Assembly (NCBI RefSeq): GCF_021026335.1
Contig: NZ_JAJNCY010000005.1
Span: forward strand, 62,001 to 126,000
Direction: 5' to 3'
Source: Rhizobium sp. C1
Lineage (GTDB): Bacteria; Pseudomonadota; Alphaproteobacteria; Rhizobiales; Rhizobiaceae
Length of the DNA: 64,000 nt
A model generated the notes under the pieces. That model saw only the letters and a list, made by a program, of their open reading frames with translations, made no database searches and had not been told where the DNA came from. The translations under genes were made by a program, and so were the position numbers. Shown piece by piece: positions 18,574 through 27,119 of this stretch (the stretch's first letter is position 1; each line of letters begins with the position of its first letter).

Positions 18574-19509
18574 TCAGTCATAAAAATCCTGCGGGGATTT
18601 GCGGAAGCTCGGCCATGTGACCGGGTCATGGCCTGTGACGACCATCGCATTCGTGTCCTTCGCGATGCGCCTGAGCTTGGTGACGGAATCGGCCGCCTGC
18701 ATCGAAGACGTGACAAGACCGGGTAGCGCCCGGTTTTCCCAGTGATCGACCGTATAAGCGGCATCGATCGTCAACAGGATCGGCCCGCTCTCGGGCAGCG
18801 TGATCAGGAAGGATTGATGTCCGGGCGAATGGCCAGGCGTGAAGATCATCCGCACTGTACCGTCGCCGAACAGATCGAAATTGTCGGTGAACTCGCCGCC
18901 GAGGAACTTCCAGTTGAGACCCGGACGGTCGAAATCGGCGCGGATATAAGCGCCGGCGGAAAACCAGTGCGGCTTGAAGGCATATTCATATTCGCTGCGC
19001 TGAACGATATGCTGCGCCTTGGGAAACCGCCCGATGGCGCCGGTATGGTCGAGATGCAGGTGCGACTGCACGACATAGCGCACATCCTGCGCGCTCACGC
19101 CGACCATCTTCAGCTGATCGACGCAGTTTTCCGAGACCGGCATGACCGGGTCGTAGGCGTCCACGACCGCGCCCCAATGACCGCGCTTGTCGATAGCCGC
19201 CTCGACCGCGTTGCCGCCATCGATGACGACATTGCCTTGCGGATGCTTGATCAGGAACCACGGCACGGGGATTTCGAAATCCCCCTCGCCTTGGTTCATC
19301 TTGATATATTTCGTCTTCGTCCTCAGCGTTCCGGTCTGGAACATATGCAATTCGATCCCCGAAGACTTGCGCCTCGTGCGCGGCGCGTCCTTCGGGGCCG
19401 GGGAGTAATTCGGGCGCGGGGCCAGCGAAGACGCGTTGCCGGATCGTGCAGGCGCGTTCGCGTCGCTCTCGATACGCCGGCCCTTGTCGTCGAATTCAAT
19501 GATCTTCAT
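18574..19509 (-). CDS. Metallo-beta-lactamase-fold hydrolase, N-acyl homoserine lactonase-like
   Basis: 311 residues. The dinuclear zinc motif HxHxDH is intact (SHLHLDHTG; H150, H152, D154, H155). Further ligands appear in TPGHSPGH, LTIDAAYT and VTGHDPVTW, the arrangement of the AiiA/AttM lactonase group. The reaction is probably opening of a lactone or ester ring. An N-terminal extension of about 50 residues precedes the domain and is Pro/Ser/Ala-rich; it begins with KIIEFDDKGRRIE, which resembles the C-terminal motif of the ATPase encoded downstream. It lies 44 bases before the binding protein gene in the same direction. Confidence 0.85.
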   Translation of the reverse strand: MKIIEFDDKGRRIESDANAPARSGNASSLAPRPNYSPAPKDAPRTRRKSSGIELHMFQTGTLRTKTKYIKMNQGEGDFEIPVPWFLIKHPQGNVVIDGGNAVEAAIDKRGHWGAVVDAYDPVMPVSENCVDQLKMVGVSAQDVRYVVQSHLHLDHTGAIGRFPKAQHIVQRSEYEYAFKPHWFSAGAYIRADFDRPGLNWKFLGGEFTDNFDLFGDGTVRMIFTPGHSPGHQSFLITLPESGPILLTIDAAYTVDHWENRALPGLVTSSMQAADSVTKLRRIAKDTNAMVVTGHDPVTWPSFRKSPQDFYD

Positions 19510-19532
19510 GGCTCGTCATCCGCTCTACGATT

Positions 19533-20381
19533 TCAGGTCCGCGCTTCGATCAGGCGAAGCGCTTCTTTCAGATAGACCGCGAACAGCGGGTAGTTCTCCG
19601 ACATCGGGAAATGCCCGATATCCTCCATCTCGATATAGATGCCACCGGGGATCTGGCGTGCCGTGTTCTCGGTGGCCTCGGGCGGCGTCAGATAGTCGTA
19701 AGTGCCGGTCATCATGATCACCGGGCAGCGGCGTGTATCGATATTGCCGAGCTTGCCGCGCAGGTCGTGATCAATCGAGTAGAAGAACAGGTCGCCCTTG
19801 AAGGCTTCGGAGCCTTGCGTGTAGTAGTGCCAGGTCAGCCAGCGATCCATGTCGGGGCTTTGCGGAGCCATGAGGTCCCACACGCCGCTCGCGCAGACCT
19901 GCGCCGCATTGGCATGCGGGTGACGCCACCAGTCGAGATAGAAGCCCGGCGCATGTTCCGCCGCCTCGACGGGGATGACGGCCCGGAACTTGTCGGGATG
20001 ATGCAAAGCCAGCTGCAGCGCGACATTGCCGCCGAAACTCGACCCCATGAAGATCGGTCGGTCGAGTTCCAGTGCGTCGCACAGCGTGACGATGAAGTTC
20101 ATGTAGTGCTGGGCCGTCAGCACATATTCTTCCTTCCACCACTCCTTGTTGAGCGGTGGGTCGGACTTGCCGTGGCGCGCCAGGTCATAGGCGATCACAT
20201 CATAACGCTGCGTGATGGTTTCGTCTTCGAGCAGCCCGCGCCACTGGTGGTTGTGGCAGCCTGCCGTGTGCTGGCAGACCAGCGGAATGCCGCTGCCGTT
20301 GCGCAGGTAGAAGACCTTGTATTCGAAGCCGTCCACCTCGATGGTGACGTAGCGTCCGATAACGGGAGAGTGCTTGGCCAT
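19533..20381 (-). CDS. Alpha/beta hydrolase
   Basis: 282 residues. The nucleophile elbow is GSSFGG (about residue 116), the oxyanion region is QHTAGCHNHQWRG, the acid lies near TGTYDYLTPP and the catalytic His is in DIGHFPMSE. Esterase, lactonase and C-C hydrolase activities are all possible. It lies 23 bases before the lactonase-like gene, suggesting successive hydrolytic steps on one compound. No signal peptide is seen, so it is cytoplasmic. Confidence 0.85.
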   Translation of the reverse strand: MAKHSPVIGRYVTIEVDGFEYKVFYLRNGSGIPLVCQHTAGCHNHQWRGLLEDETITQRYDVIAYDLARHGKSDPPLNKEWWKEEYVLTAQHYMNFIVTLCDALELDRPIFMGSSFGGNVALQLALHHPDKFRAVIPVEAAEHAPGFYLDWWRHPHANAAQVCASGVWDLMAPQSPDMDRWLTWHYYTQGSEAFKGDLFFYSIDHDLRGKLGNIDTRRCPVIMMTGTYDYLTPPEATENTARQIPGGIYIEMEDIGHFPMSENYPLFAVYLKEALRLIEART

Positions 20382-20413
20382 TCCTGTTGATCCTGTGGGC
20401 TTTAGGTGACGTC

Positions 20414-20803
20414 TCAGACCGGCACGCCGACCTTGCGAAGCAGCTCGAACTGGACTGTGAAATTGCGCAGGTTCTGCATCATGACGAGGATATTGCCCTC
20501 GATCTTGAGATCGCGCCGGAAGCTGGCCGACCAGATGCCGTGATACATCGGCTCCGGCACAGGCTTGGCGAATTCACGCCATGTCGCGGCGCTCGCCCGA
20601 AGCGCGAAGTCATAAGGGTCAAGTGGCTGCGGATCCGTGTTGATGCTGTGAACGCGCCCGTCGCGCATTTCCACGATGACTTTGGCCGGCCCCATGTCCC
20701 AGAGATAGCGGCAGGTGAAATAGCGGGCCATGGCCCCGATCGTCGGGTCACGGTCCGAGGCCTCGCCGAAACGAACAGCCCAGTCGCGCACGCTCATGAC
20801 CAT
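20414..20803 (-). CDS. Small protein, possibly SCP2-like lipid-binding
   Basis: 129 residues, no signal peptide or membrane segment. The pattern resembles a sterol-carrier-protein-2 fold: an N-terminal strand pair ending in VEMRDGRVHSINTD, a middle helix with ATWREFAKP, then a strand LKIEGNILVMMQNLRNF and a last helix. This is a weak fold-level guess. It is the first gene of the long minus-strand run, divergent from the IclR regulator, and precedes the hydrolase by 32 bases. Confidence 0.6.
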   Translation of the reverse strand: MVMSVRDWAVRFGEASDRDPTIGAMARYFTCRYLWDMGPAKVIVEMRDGRVHSINTDPQPLDPYDFALRASAATWREFAKPVPEPMYHGIWSASFRRDLKIEGNILVMMQNLRNFTVQFELLRKVGVPV

Positions 20804-20869
20804 CCCTGAAACCTCCCAAACTTACTTTTCCGCGATTTTAGCCTGACGGCATCCACCATTTCGATTTTC

Positions 20870-20885
20870 GTTCAATATGCTGAAC
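20870..20885. promoter_or_regulatory. Inverted repeat, candidate IclR operator
   Basis: GTTCA-6-TGAAC at 20870-20885 lies in the 162-base divergent region between the 20803 minus gene and the IclR gene at 20966. Short inverted repeats of this size are common IclR targets. Binding is inferred. Confidence 0.4.
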
Positions 20886-20965
20886 AATATTCTCTGGACG
20901 GAACAAATGTCAATAGGCTATACCAGAGGCAGAAGAGGGTTGTTCATCGAAGGTGCGAGCGTTTC

Positions 20966-21772
20966 ATGAACGTGAGGGAATCCAAGACGCAGCAGTCGCC
21001 GGCGCTGGAGCGCGGCGCTCGCATTCTCGATGTTGTCGCGCGCTCGAAGACGTTCCTGAGCCTGTCCGATCTGTCGCGGGAGTTGAAGATCGCCCGCTCC
21101 AGCATCCACTCTCTTTGCCAAACGCTCGTCAATCTAGAGCTTCTAATCCGGCGTAACGATCAGACCTTCCAGCTGGGTCCGCATGTCATGCGCTGGTCGA
21201 ACGCCTTCACGCTCCAGTCCGATGTCGCGACCGAGTTCGCGGCCATATGGGATCAGGAGACCGGCCTTCCCGGCGCGACGATCACGCTGACCGTTCAGGA
21301 CGGGGCAGAGGTTGTTTACATTGCCGCGCGTAACGCCGCCCTTAGCCGCTCGGCGCTGGAGTTCCGCGTCGGCATGCGGCTGCCGGCCGCCTTCACCGCC
21401 ACCGGCAAGGCGTTTCTGAGCCACATGCACGACCATGAAATCCGCCGGCTCTACGCACACGGCCTGCCGGAGGCACGCACCAGCCGCAGCGTTCGCTCGC
21501 TGGACGATCTTCTGGCGGAGCTCAGGGCCATCAGGCTCCAGGGCTACAGCTGCGATGAGGAGCAGGTGGCCGAAGGCATGGTGTGCTTCGGAGCGACGGT
21601 GCTCGATGCCCAGAACCATCCCATCGCCGGCGTGGCCGTGAGTCTGACACTGGACGCAGAAGCCATGAACAACCGCGACACCGTCATCGGCAACGTAAAG
21701 CAGATGGCCGCCCGCCTCTCTCACCGCATGGGTGCAGACATTCCGCAAGGCAGCCGGATGCGCGGTGCCTGA
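20966..21772 (+). CDS. IclR-family transcriptional regulator
   Basis: 268 residues. The N-terminal winged helix is typical (ALERGARILDVVA, then LSDLSRELKIARSSIHSLCQTL). The effector domain follows (MRLPAAFTATGKAFLSHM and FGATVLDAQNHPIAGVAVSLTLD). Being divergent from the minus-strand transport and hydrolase run, it is the best candidate for its regulator. It is closely related to the second IclR protein encoded at 22785-23555. Confidence 0.9.
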   Translation: MNVRESKTQQSPALERGARILDVVARSKTFLSLSDLSRELKIARSSIHSLCQTLVNLELLIRRNDQTFQLGPHVMRWSNAFTLQSDVATEFAAIWDQETGLPGATITLTVQDGAEVVYIAARNAALSRSALEFRVGMRLPAAFTATGKAFLSHMHDHEIRRLYAHGLPEARTSRSVRSLDDLLAELRAIRLQGYSCDEEQVAEGMVCFGATVLDAQNHPIAGVAVSLTLDAEAMNNRDTVIGNVKQMAARLSHRMGADIPQGSRMRGA

Positions 21773-21924
21773 CGAGCCTTCCACATGAAAAAATGAGATT
21801 TTTAGGCAAGTTCCAGAGGAGCGTCAGGCTTACGGGAGTAGACGGATGATGTCATGATCGGAAGCGTTCGGTATCGAAAATGGCGACAAGCCTGCGGCGC
21901 GAACGTCAGCCTTGGGAGGGGCGT

Positions 21925-22770
21925 ATGCTTCATTTCACACAGGACGAGAGTTCCAAGAGCGCACGTGTCGTCAGGATGACGCCCTGGCGACGCCAGATCG
22001 TCGAGACCGACGCCGGCGAGATCGAAACGCTGGACATTGGCGCAGGGCAAAACCGGGCCATTCTCCTCTTGACCCATGGTCTCGGCTCGGTCCATTCGCT
22101 GGAAGAGATCGCCGAAGGCATCAACGCACGTTTTCCGGGACGCCGCATCGTCGCCTATTCGCGGCCCGGTCGTGGCGCAAGCCCCGAGCCTCAAGGCGGA
22201 GCCTCCACGAATATTCTGTCGTATGAGGCGCATGCAGTCCTGCCCGCCCTGATGCGCGCGCTGACCCTCACCGACGTGGACATCGTCGCCCATAGCGACG
22301 GCGCGGCGGTTGCCATACTGTTTGCCTGCGTGCATCCGTGGATGGTCGGGCGCATGGTGGCGATATGCCCGCAGGTTCATGCTGGTGAAGTCGTACACGA
22401 GACTGACGGCCTCGGCGAAATCGAAAAACTCGGTGCGGAACACGCCGACATGCAGACCGCGATGCGCTGCCGGGCCGCACAGCGCGAAGCCGTATCCGCC
22501 GATCCCGGCGTGATCCTCGACCGGGTCGGCGCGCTGACCGCGCCGCTGCTGCTCATTCAGGGCCTGAAGGACGACCATGATGCGCAGCGCCAGATGGAAG
22601 TGCTATCCGATCGGGTTCCGGGACCGATGAAATGGGTCATGCTGCGCCACGACGGTCACTTTCCGCAGCATGACAATCCGGATGTGGTGATCGACATGAT
22701 CTGCCGCCACCTCGAAGAGACTGGTCCGGAAATGACAGGCAAGCGTCGACAGCGGGGCGGGACGATCTGA
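21925..22770 (+). CDS. Alpha/beta hydrolase
   Basis: 281 residues from the chosen start. The fold shows LLLTHGLGSVHS (oxyanion region), a nucleophile elbow VAHSDGAA (AHSDG rather than the common GxSxG), LIQGLKDDHD for the acid region and RHDGHFPQHDN for the catalytic His. ATG 21925 is preferred over 21880 because GGGAGGGG lies just upstream. It lies between two IclR genes; the first reads toward it and the second converges on it. Substrate unknown. Confidence 0.82.
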   Translation: MLHFTQDESSKSARVVRMTPWRRQIVETDAGEIETLDIGAGQNRAILLLTHGLGSVHSLEEIAEGINARFPGRRIVAYSRPGRGASPEPQGGASTNILSYEAHAVLPALMRALTLTDVDIVAHSDGAAVAILFACVHPWMVGRMVAICPQVHAGEVVHETDGLGEIEKLGAEHADMQTAMRCRAAQREAVSADPGVILDRVGALTAPLLLIQGLKDDHDAQRQMEVLSDRVPGPMKWVMLRHDGHFPQHDNPDVVIDMICRHLEETGPEMTGKRRQRGGTI

Positions 22771-22784
22771 TGGCGGTCATCCGC

Positions 22785-23555
22785 TCACGGACCGGCTTCC
22801 GCTCCAAGCCTGCGGGAAAGCCGGTTTGCAAGAGCCGAGGCGTACGCGGCAAGATCCCGCATCACGGACTGCGGCACATCCTCGACGTCGATACTGATCA
22901 GCACGGCCGCCACGGTCCGGTTCAGCGAATTCAACACCGGCGCGCCGAAATTCGTCACGCCCCGATGACATTGGCCGATCTCGACCGCCACGCCGTCCGA
23001 ACGGATCTGGCGAATCTCTTCCAGAAGAGCTCCGAGATCGCGCACCGAGCGCTCCGTCAGCGGCACGGGAAAGGACCTGAAAGCCCGCTCTATGTCGTGA
23101 TCGGGCCAGCGCGCCAGGATCGCCTTCCCGGCTGCGCAGAAGGCGGCGGGCAGGCGCATACCCGGTCTGACGGCAAAGCGCTCCAGCGCGCTTCGCTGTC
23201 GCGCCGCGATGAAGACGACATCCAGATCATCGAGAATGCAGAGCGAAACGATTGCCTTATCGACGATGGGGGACTGGTCCCAAAGCGCGGCGAATTCTGC
23301 CGCGATATCCGTCTGACGATCAAAGGCGTTGGACCATTTGAGCAGGTGCGGTCCCAGCACATAGGTCTGGTCGGATCGGCGCATCAGCAGGCCAAGATGC
23401 GTGAGGGTGGTGCAGAGACCATGGACCGTGCTCTTCGGCAAGCCGGTTTCGCGCGCCATATCGGAAACGGTCGGATAACGCTTGGCCTCGGCCACAAGGT
23501 CGAGGATGACCGAGGCGCGTTCGACGGCAGGCACCAGTTTCTGCCGAAGGGTCAC
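22785..23555 (-). CDS. IclR-family transcriptional regulator (paralogue of the 20966 gene)
   Basis: 256 residues from GTG 23555, chosen because GGAGGA precedes it by five bases; an upstream TTG at 23567 is possible. The winged helix (AVERASVILDLVAEA, GLPKSTVHGLCTTL) and effector domain (MRLPAAFCAAGKAILARW) are complete. It shares long identical patches with the first IclR protein, for instance RRxDQTxxLGPH and KWSNAF/RWSNAF followed by AAEFAALWDQ. It converges on the hydrolase gene and diverges from an AraC gene. Confidence 0.88.
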   Translation of the reverse strand: MTLRQKLVPAVERASVILDLVAEAKRYPTVSDMARETGLPKSTVHGLCTTLTHLGLLMRRSDQTYVLGPHLLKWSNAFDRQTDIAAEFAALWDQSPIVDKAIVSLCILDDLDVVFIAARQRSALERFAVRPGMRLPAAFCAAGKAILARWPDHDIERAFRSFPVPLTERSVRDLGALLEEIRQIRSDGVAVEIGQCHRGVTNFGAPVLNSLNRTVAAVLISIDVEDVPQSVMRDLAAYASALANRLSRRLGAEAGP

Positions 23556-23672
23556 GTCTTCCTCCAACTGGCTGCTCCTCTCGATTCCGCACCGTTGGGT
23601 ATCGTATTGCGTCCCGCTCCAGGCAAGTCAATTCCAGACTTGCAAGGCCAGCTTCGTTCTGCTCTCTTTAAA

Positions 23673-23690
23673 TATAGGAACACTTCTATA
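23673..23690. promoter_or_regulatory. Inverted repeat before the AraC gene
   Basis: TATAG-8-CTATA lies immediately upstream of the AraC start codon in an AT-rich part of the divergent region with IclR. It could be an operator or overlap a -10 element; nothing more can be said. Confidence 0.3.
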
Positions 23691-23698
23691 GTGAGGCC

Positions 23699-24532
23699 AT
23701 GACGACAGGTGTACGGGTCATGTTGGGGGCGTTCGGCCGGGTCGCGCAAGTCGAGCTGGAACATTGCCTCGTGCGCCATGCGCATCCTTATTGCCACATG
23801 CTCTTCAAGGTCGGCGGTGCCGATTCCAGCTTTATCGTCGACGACAAGCACGTGCCGCTGACGGACGACTGCGCGGTTCTCGTGGATGCCTGGCGTCCGC
23901 ATGAATTCGTTTTCCGCCCGGGACAACCGCCGACGCAGATCATCGCGCTTTATATCGATTCCGACTGGCTGGCGACGCTCAGCGCCGACCTCGGTGAATT
24001 CAACCCGCTCGACTTCTTCAAGGCAAGCGCCGGCCATGTGTCCAGGGATACCTATCGGGTTCTGATGGATGTGCTCGATTGCCTCAATGGCGCCTCCCCT
24101 TCCAGTGCGGATATGGAGTTCCTGCTCAGCAGGCTTGTTCTCTCCACAATCCTGACCAGCTCCAGCGATCTTCAACGGCGATCGCGCCCGCAATTCGTTG
24201 ATTGGCGGATCAGGCGTGCGGTCAAATACCTGCAGCAGAACGACGGCGAATTCGATCTCATCGATGATATCGTCGCAGATATCGGCATGAGCCGCGCCAA
24301 CTTCTTTCGGCAATTCAAGGCTTGTACGGGCATGTCGCCCGGCCTGTTTCAGAATGTCGTGCGCCTCGAACACGCGATCCGCCTGACCGTCGTTTCCGAA
24401 GAGTCCCTCAGTGCGGCAGCGAGCCGGCTGGGATTCTCCGACATTGCCCATTTCAGCCGCTTCTTCCGGAACCACACCGCCGTTTCGCCGCGGCTTTATC
24501 GACAGGGCGCCCACAATCTCCTGACCCGTTGA
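23699..24532 (+). CDS. AraC-family transcriptional regulator
   Basis: 277 residues. The N-terminal half is a cupin-type sensor domain (HPYCHMLFKVGG). The C-terminal half has two helix-turn-helix motifs (IVADIGMSRANFFRQFKA and AASRLGFSDIAHFSRFFR) with the family PRLYR ending. It may regulate the ABC importer that follows after 360 bases, or the neighbouring hydrolase locus; position does not decide. Confidence 0.85.
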   Translation: MTTGVRVMLGAFGRVAQVELEHCLVRHAHPYCHMLFKVGGADSSFIVDDKHVPLTDDCAVLVDAWRPHEFVFRPGQPPTQIIALYIDSDWLATLSADLGEFNPLDFFKASAGHVSRDTYRVLMDVLDCLNGASPSSADMEFLLSRLVLSTILTSSSDLQRRSRPQFVDWRIRRAVKYLQQNDGEFDLIDDIVADIGMSRANFFRQFKACTGMSPGLFQNVVRLEHAIRLTVVSEESLSAAASRLGFSDIAHFSRFFRNHTAVSPRLYRQGAHNLLTR

Positions 24533-24770
24533 ACGGGGCAGATGATCCGGAAGCTCCACGCAACCGCGCGCTGCCCTGGTGCTGACGGCGATGGGCAATG
24601 TCCACTCAGCGCTTCGACGCGGGGCTTCAAGCCTGAGCGGCCGACGCTTGAAGGTATCAGCGGTGCGGCCTTTCTCCACGTCAGTACGCCTGCCATGCCG
24701 TCCGCCAGAGCGCGCACGGCACCGCCTCCACGGACCTCTCGCAATCCCAATGAGGTTGCGAAAAGGGCCC
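24533..24770. other. Gene-free stretch before the amino-acid-type ABC operon
   Basis: This 238-base stretch and the promoter after it make a 360-base gap. Two overlapping short frames (to 24785 and 24790) lack a convincing ribosome binding site and family resemblance and are not called. I see no terminator or repeat. Confidence 0.4.
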
Positions 24771-24799
24771 TTGACGCCTTTATGAACTAACTGGTACAA
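24771..24799 (+). promoter_or_regulatory. Promoter with embedded TetR-operator-like site
   Basis: A -35-like TTGACG (24771-24776) is 17 bases from GTACAA (24794-24799). Between and over them lies AACTAACTGGTACA (24785-24798), which matches 12 of 14 bases of the palindromic site at 29572-29585. Placement over the promoter suggests repression of the ABC operon by the TetR protein encoded at 28830-29525. Confidence 0.5.
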
Positions 24800-24892
24800 A
24801 CATTTATCAGGGCGAGGGAGGATGTTGCGATTTCGGTGCATGGGCTTGAGCCATGCATACGCCGAACGCGACTGAATTGCCCGGGAGGAATA

Positions 24893-25561
24893 ATGTCTTA
24901 CAGTCTGGACTTTTCAGTCGTCATCGAGAGATTGCCCGAGCTTTTGATTGCGTGCCTGGCGACGATCGGGCTTGCGATTGCCGGAATGGCGCTGGCGACC
25001 GTGATCGGCGTGCTGGGCGTCATTGCCAGACGCTCGAGGTTTTCCGCCGTGCGCGCGCTCGTGATCGGCTTTGTCGAGATCATCCGAAACACGCCCTTCC
25101 TGGTGCAGATCTTCTTCATCTTCTTCGCGCTTCCCCAGCTTGGCATCCGTCTCAATCCGACGGTGACGGCGATCATCGCGCTGGCGCTGAATGGCGGCGC
25201 CTATGCGATCGAGATCATCCGCGGCGGGGTGGATGCCATTCCGAAAGGGCAGATTGAAGCCGGACTGGCGCTGGGCCTGCACAAGGCGCAGATCTTCCGT
25301 TTCATAGTCCTGAAGCCGGCTCTGCGCGCCGTCTACCCTTCGCTCACCAGCCAGTTCATCATGCTGACCCTGACGACCTCCGTCTGTACGTCGATTGCGG
25401 CTTACGAACTGACATCGGTGGCACAGAAGATAGAAGCCGACACCTTCCGCTCTTTTGAGGTCTATTTCTCGATTACGATCCTCTATCTCATCATTTCGTC
25501 TCTGATGATGGGCGTCTTCGCCCTCATTTCCCGCATTTCCTTCAGCTACCCGGTCAAGTGA
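24893..25561 (+). CDS. Polar amino acid-type ABC transporter permease
   Basis: 222 residues, HisM/GlnP type. It has the family EIIRNTPFLVQIFF segment and the EAA loop ALNGGAYAIEIIRGGVDAIP with GQIEAGLALGL. ATG 24893 is preceded by GGGAGGA, so the 19 extra upstream codons are rejected. It is the first gene of a four-gene importer (permease, permease, binding protein, ATPase). Confidence 0.9.
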   Translation: MSYSLDFSVVIERLPELLIACLATIGLAIAGMALATVIGVLGVIARRSRFSAVRALVIGFVEIIRNTPFLVQIFFIFFALPQLGIRLNPTVTAIIALALNGGAYAIEIIRGGVDAIPKGQIEAGLALGLHKAQIFRFIVLKPALRAVYPSLTSQFIMLTLTTSVCTSIAAYELTSVAQKIEADTFRSFEVYFSITILYLIISSLMMGVFALISRISFSYPVK

Positions 25562-25571
25562 GGCGCGCGAA

Positions 25572-26222
25572 ATGGCAACGATCGGCTTCAACGAAATCTA
25601 CTTCCTGCTCCAGGGTCTGAAATGGACCATTGCGCTGACCATCATCGGCTTCATAGGAGGCGGCATTTTCGGTCTTCTCGTCGCGCTGGCCCGTACGGCG
25701 GAAAGCAAGCTGCTGCGAAGGGCGACGACCGGCTATATCGCGGTCTTTCAGGGCACACCGCTGCTCATGCAGCTCTTCGTCGTCTATTACGGTGTCGCGC
25801 TGGTGGGTCTGAATGTCGATGCCTGGCTTGCCGTTGCAATTGCCTTCACGCTGCATGCCAGCGCCTATCTCGGAGAGATCTGGCGCGGTGGTATCCAGGC
25901 GGTGCCGAAGGGCCAGACCGAAGCCGCAAAGGCGCTTGGCCTGCACTATGTCTCGCGCATCAAGGATGTGATCCTGCCGCAGGCGCTGAAAATTTCGTTG
26001 CCGGCGACGATCGGCTTCCTCGTGCAGCTGATCAAGGGCACGTCGCTTGCCGCGATTGTCGGCTTTGTCGAATTGTCGCGCGCCGGCCAGATCGTCTCCA
26101 ACCAGACGTTCCGCCCGCTGACCGTCTTCGCCATTGTCGGCCTCATGTATTTCCTGATCTGCTGGCCCCTGTCTCTCTGGGGCGCCCGCACCGAGCGGCG
26201 CCTTCAAACCGCAGCACGATAA
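25572..26222 (+). CDS. Polar amino acid-type ABC transporter permease
   Basis: 216 residues, same family as the previous gene, starting 10 bases after it. The EAA loop is AYLGEIWRGGIQAVPKGQ then TEAAKALGL, and the conserved FQGTPLLMQLF segment is present. It forms a heterodimeric channel with its neighbour. Confidence 0.9.
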   Translation: MATIGFNEIYFLLQGLKWTIALTIIGFIGGGIFGLLVALARTAESKLLRRATTGYIAVFQGTPLLMQLFVVYYGVALVGLNVDAWLAVAIAFTLHASAYLGEIWRGGIQAVPKGQTEAAKALGLHYVSRIKDVILPQALKISLPATIGFLVQLIKGTSLAAIVGFVELSRAGQIVSNQTFRPLTVFAIVGLMYFLICWPLSLWGARTERRLQTAAR

Positions 26223-26268
26223 GATCCAACTTGCCCATTTCATCAGCTTTTTAAGGAGGAGCAAAAAG

Positions 26269-27105
26269 ATGAACCCACTGAAAACCATCAAGCGCAGGAG
26301 CCTTCTGGCAATTGCCGCCGCAGCCATCGCCGTCTTCCCGGCGCTTCACGCAAGCGAGGCCTTTGCAGGCACGCTTGCCGACGCCAAGAAAGCGGGCAAG
26401 GTCGTCATCGGCATTCAGGGCGACAACGCACCCTGGGGTTTTGTCAATTCCAGCGGCGTGCAGGACGGCCTTGACGCGGATATCGGTAAGGCCTTTGCCG
26501 AATATCTCGGCCTCAAGCCGGAATTCGTACCGCTGGCCGTCGCCAACCGCATTCCTGCGCTGATGACCGGCAAGGTCGATGTGCTCTTCGCCACGATGGG
26601 CATGACGCCTGAGCGCGCAAAGACCATCCAGTACTCCAAGCCCTATGCCGGCAACGTTCTGTCGGTCTACGGTCCGAAGGACAGGAAGATCGCCGGCTAT
26701 GACGATCTCAAGGGCATGAATGTCGGCGTTCCGAAGTCGAGCGCCATGGACACGTCGCTGACGGCCGGCGCGAAGACCGCCAACATTCTCCGTTTCGACG
26801 ACGATGCCGCCAACATCCAGGCGCTCCTTGCCGGTCAGGTCGAAGCCATCGGCGGCAACCAGTTCTATGGCGATCGTCTGAATGCCGCAGCTCCGGGCAA
26901 GTACGAATCGAAGTTCGACCTCACGACGCTTTATAATGGCGCCGGCACCCGTCCGGGCGAAAAGGACTGGAACGAAGCCATCAACAGCTTCATCGACAAG
27001 ATCAAGTCCGATGGCACCCTGGCCAAGATCTACGCCAAGTGGATGAAGCGCGACGTTCCGGCTTTCCCGGAATCGATGCCTGACGTCCCGTTCACGGTGA
27101 AGTAA
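26269..27105 (+). CDS. Periplasmic substrate-binding protein, amino acid ABC family (SBP 3)
   Basis: 278 residues. A signal peptide with a basic start and a hydrophobic core is cleaved near SEAFA (residue ~27). The solute-binding protein family 3 fold is clear: [32 protein letters not shown] and [20 protein letters not shown]. The ribosome binding site AAGGAGGAG is strong. Family members mostly bind polar amino acids. The adjacent shikimate/quinate genes suggest a small hydroxylated carboxylic acid instead, which is inference. Confidence 0.88.
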   Translation: MNPLKTIKRRSLLAIAAAAIAVFPALHASEAFAGTLADAKKAGKVVIGIQGDNAPWGFVNSSGVQDGLDADIGKAFAEYLGLKPEFVPLAVANRIPALMTGKVDVLFATMGMTPERAKTIQYSKPYAGNVLSVYGPKDRKIAGYDDLKGMNVGVPKSSAMDTSLTAGAKTANILRFDDDAANIQALLAGQVEAIGGNQFYGDRLNAAAPGKYESKFDLTTLYNGAGTRPGEKDWNEAINSFIDKIKSDGTLAKIYAKWMKRDVPAFPESMPDVPFTVK

Positions 27106-27119
27106 AGGGGAAGGCTTCC

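Noticed and set aside
24542-24790. Short open frames in the gap before the importer operon
   Set aside because: Two overlapping frames with no ribosome binding site or family resemblance; the end overlaps the predicted promoter and operator.
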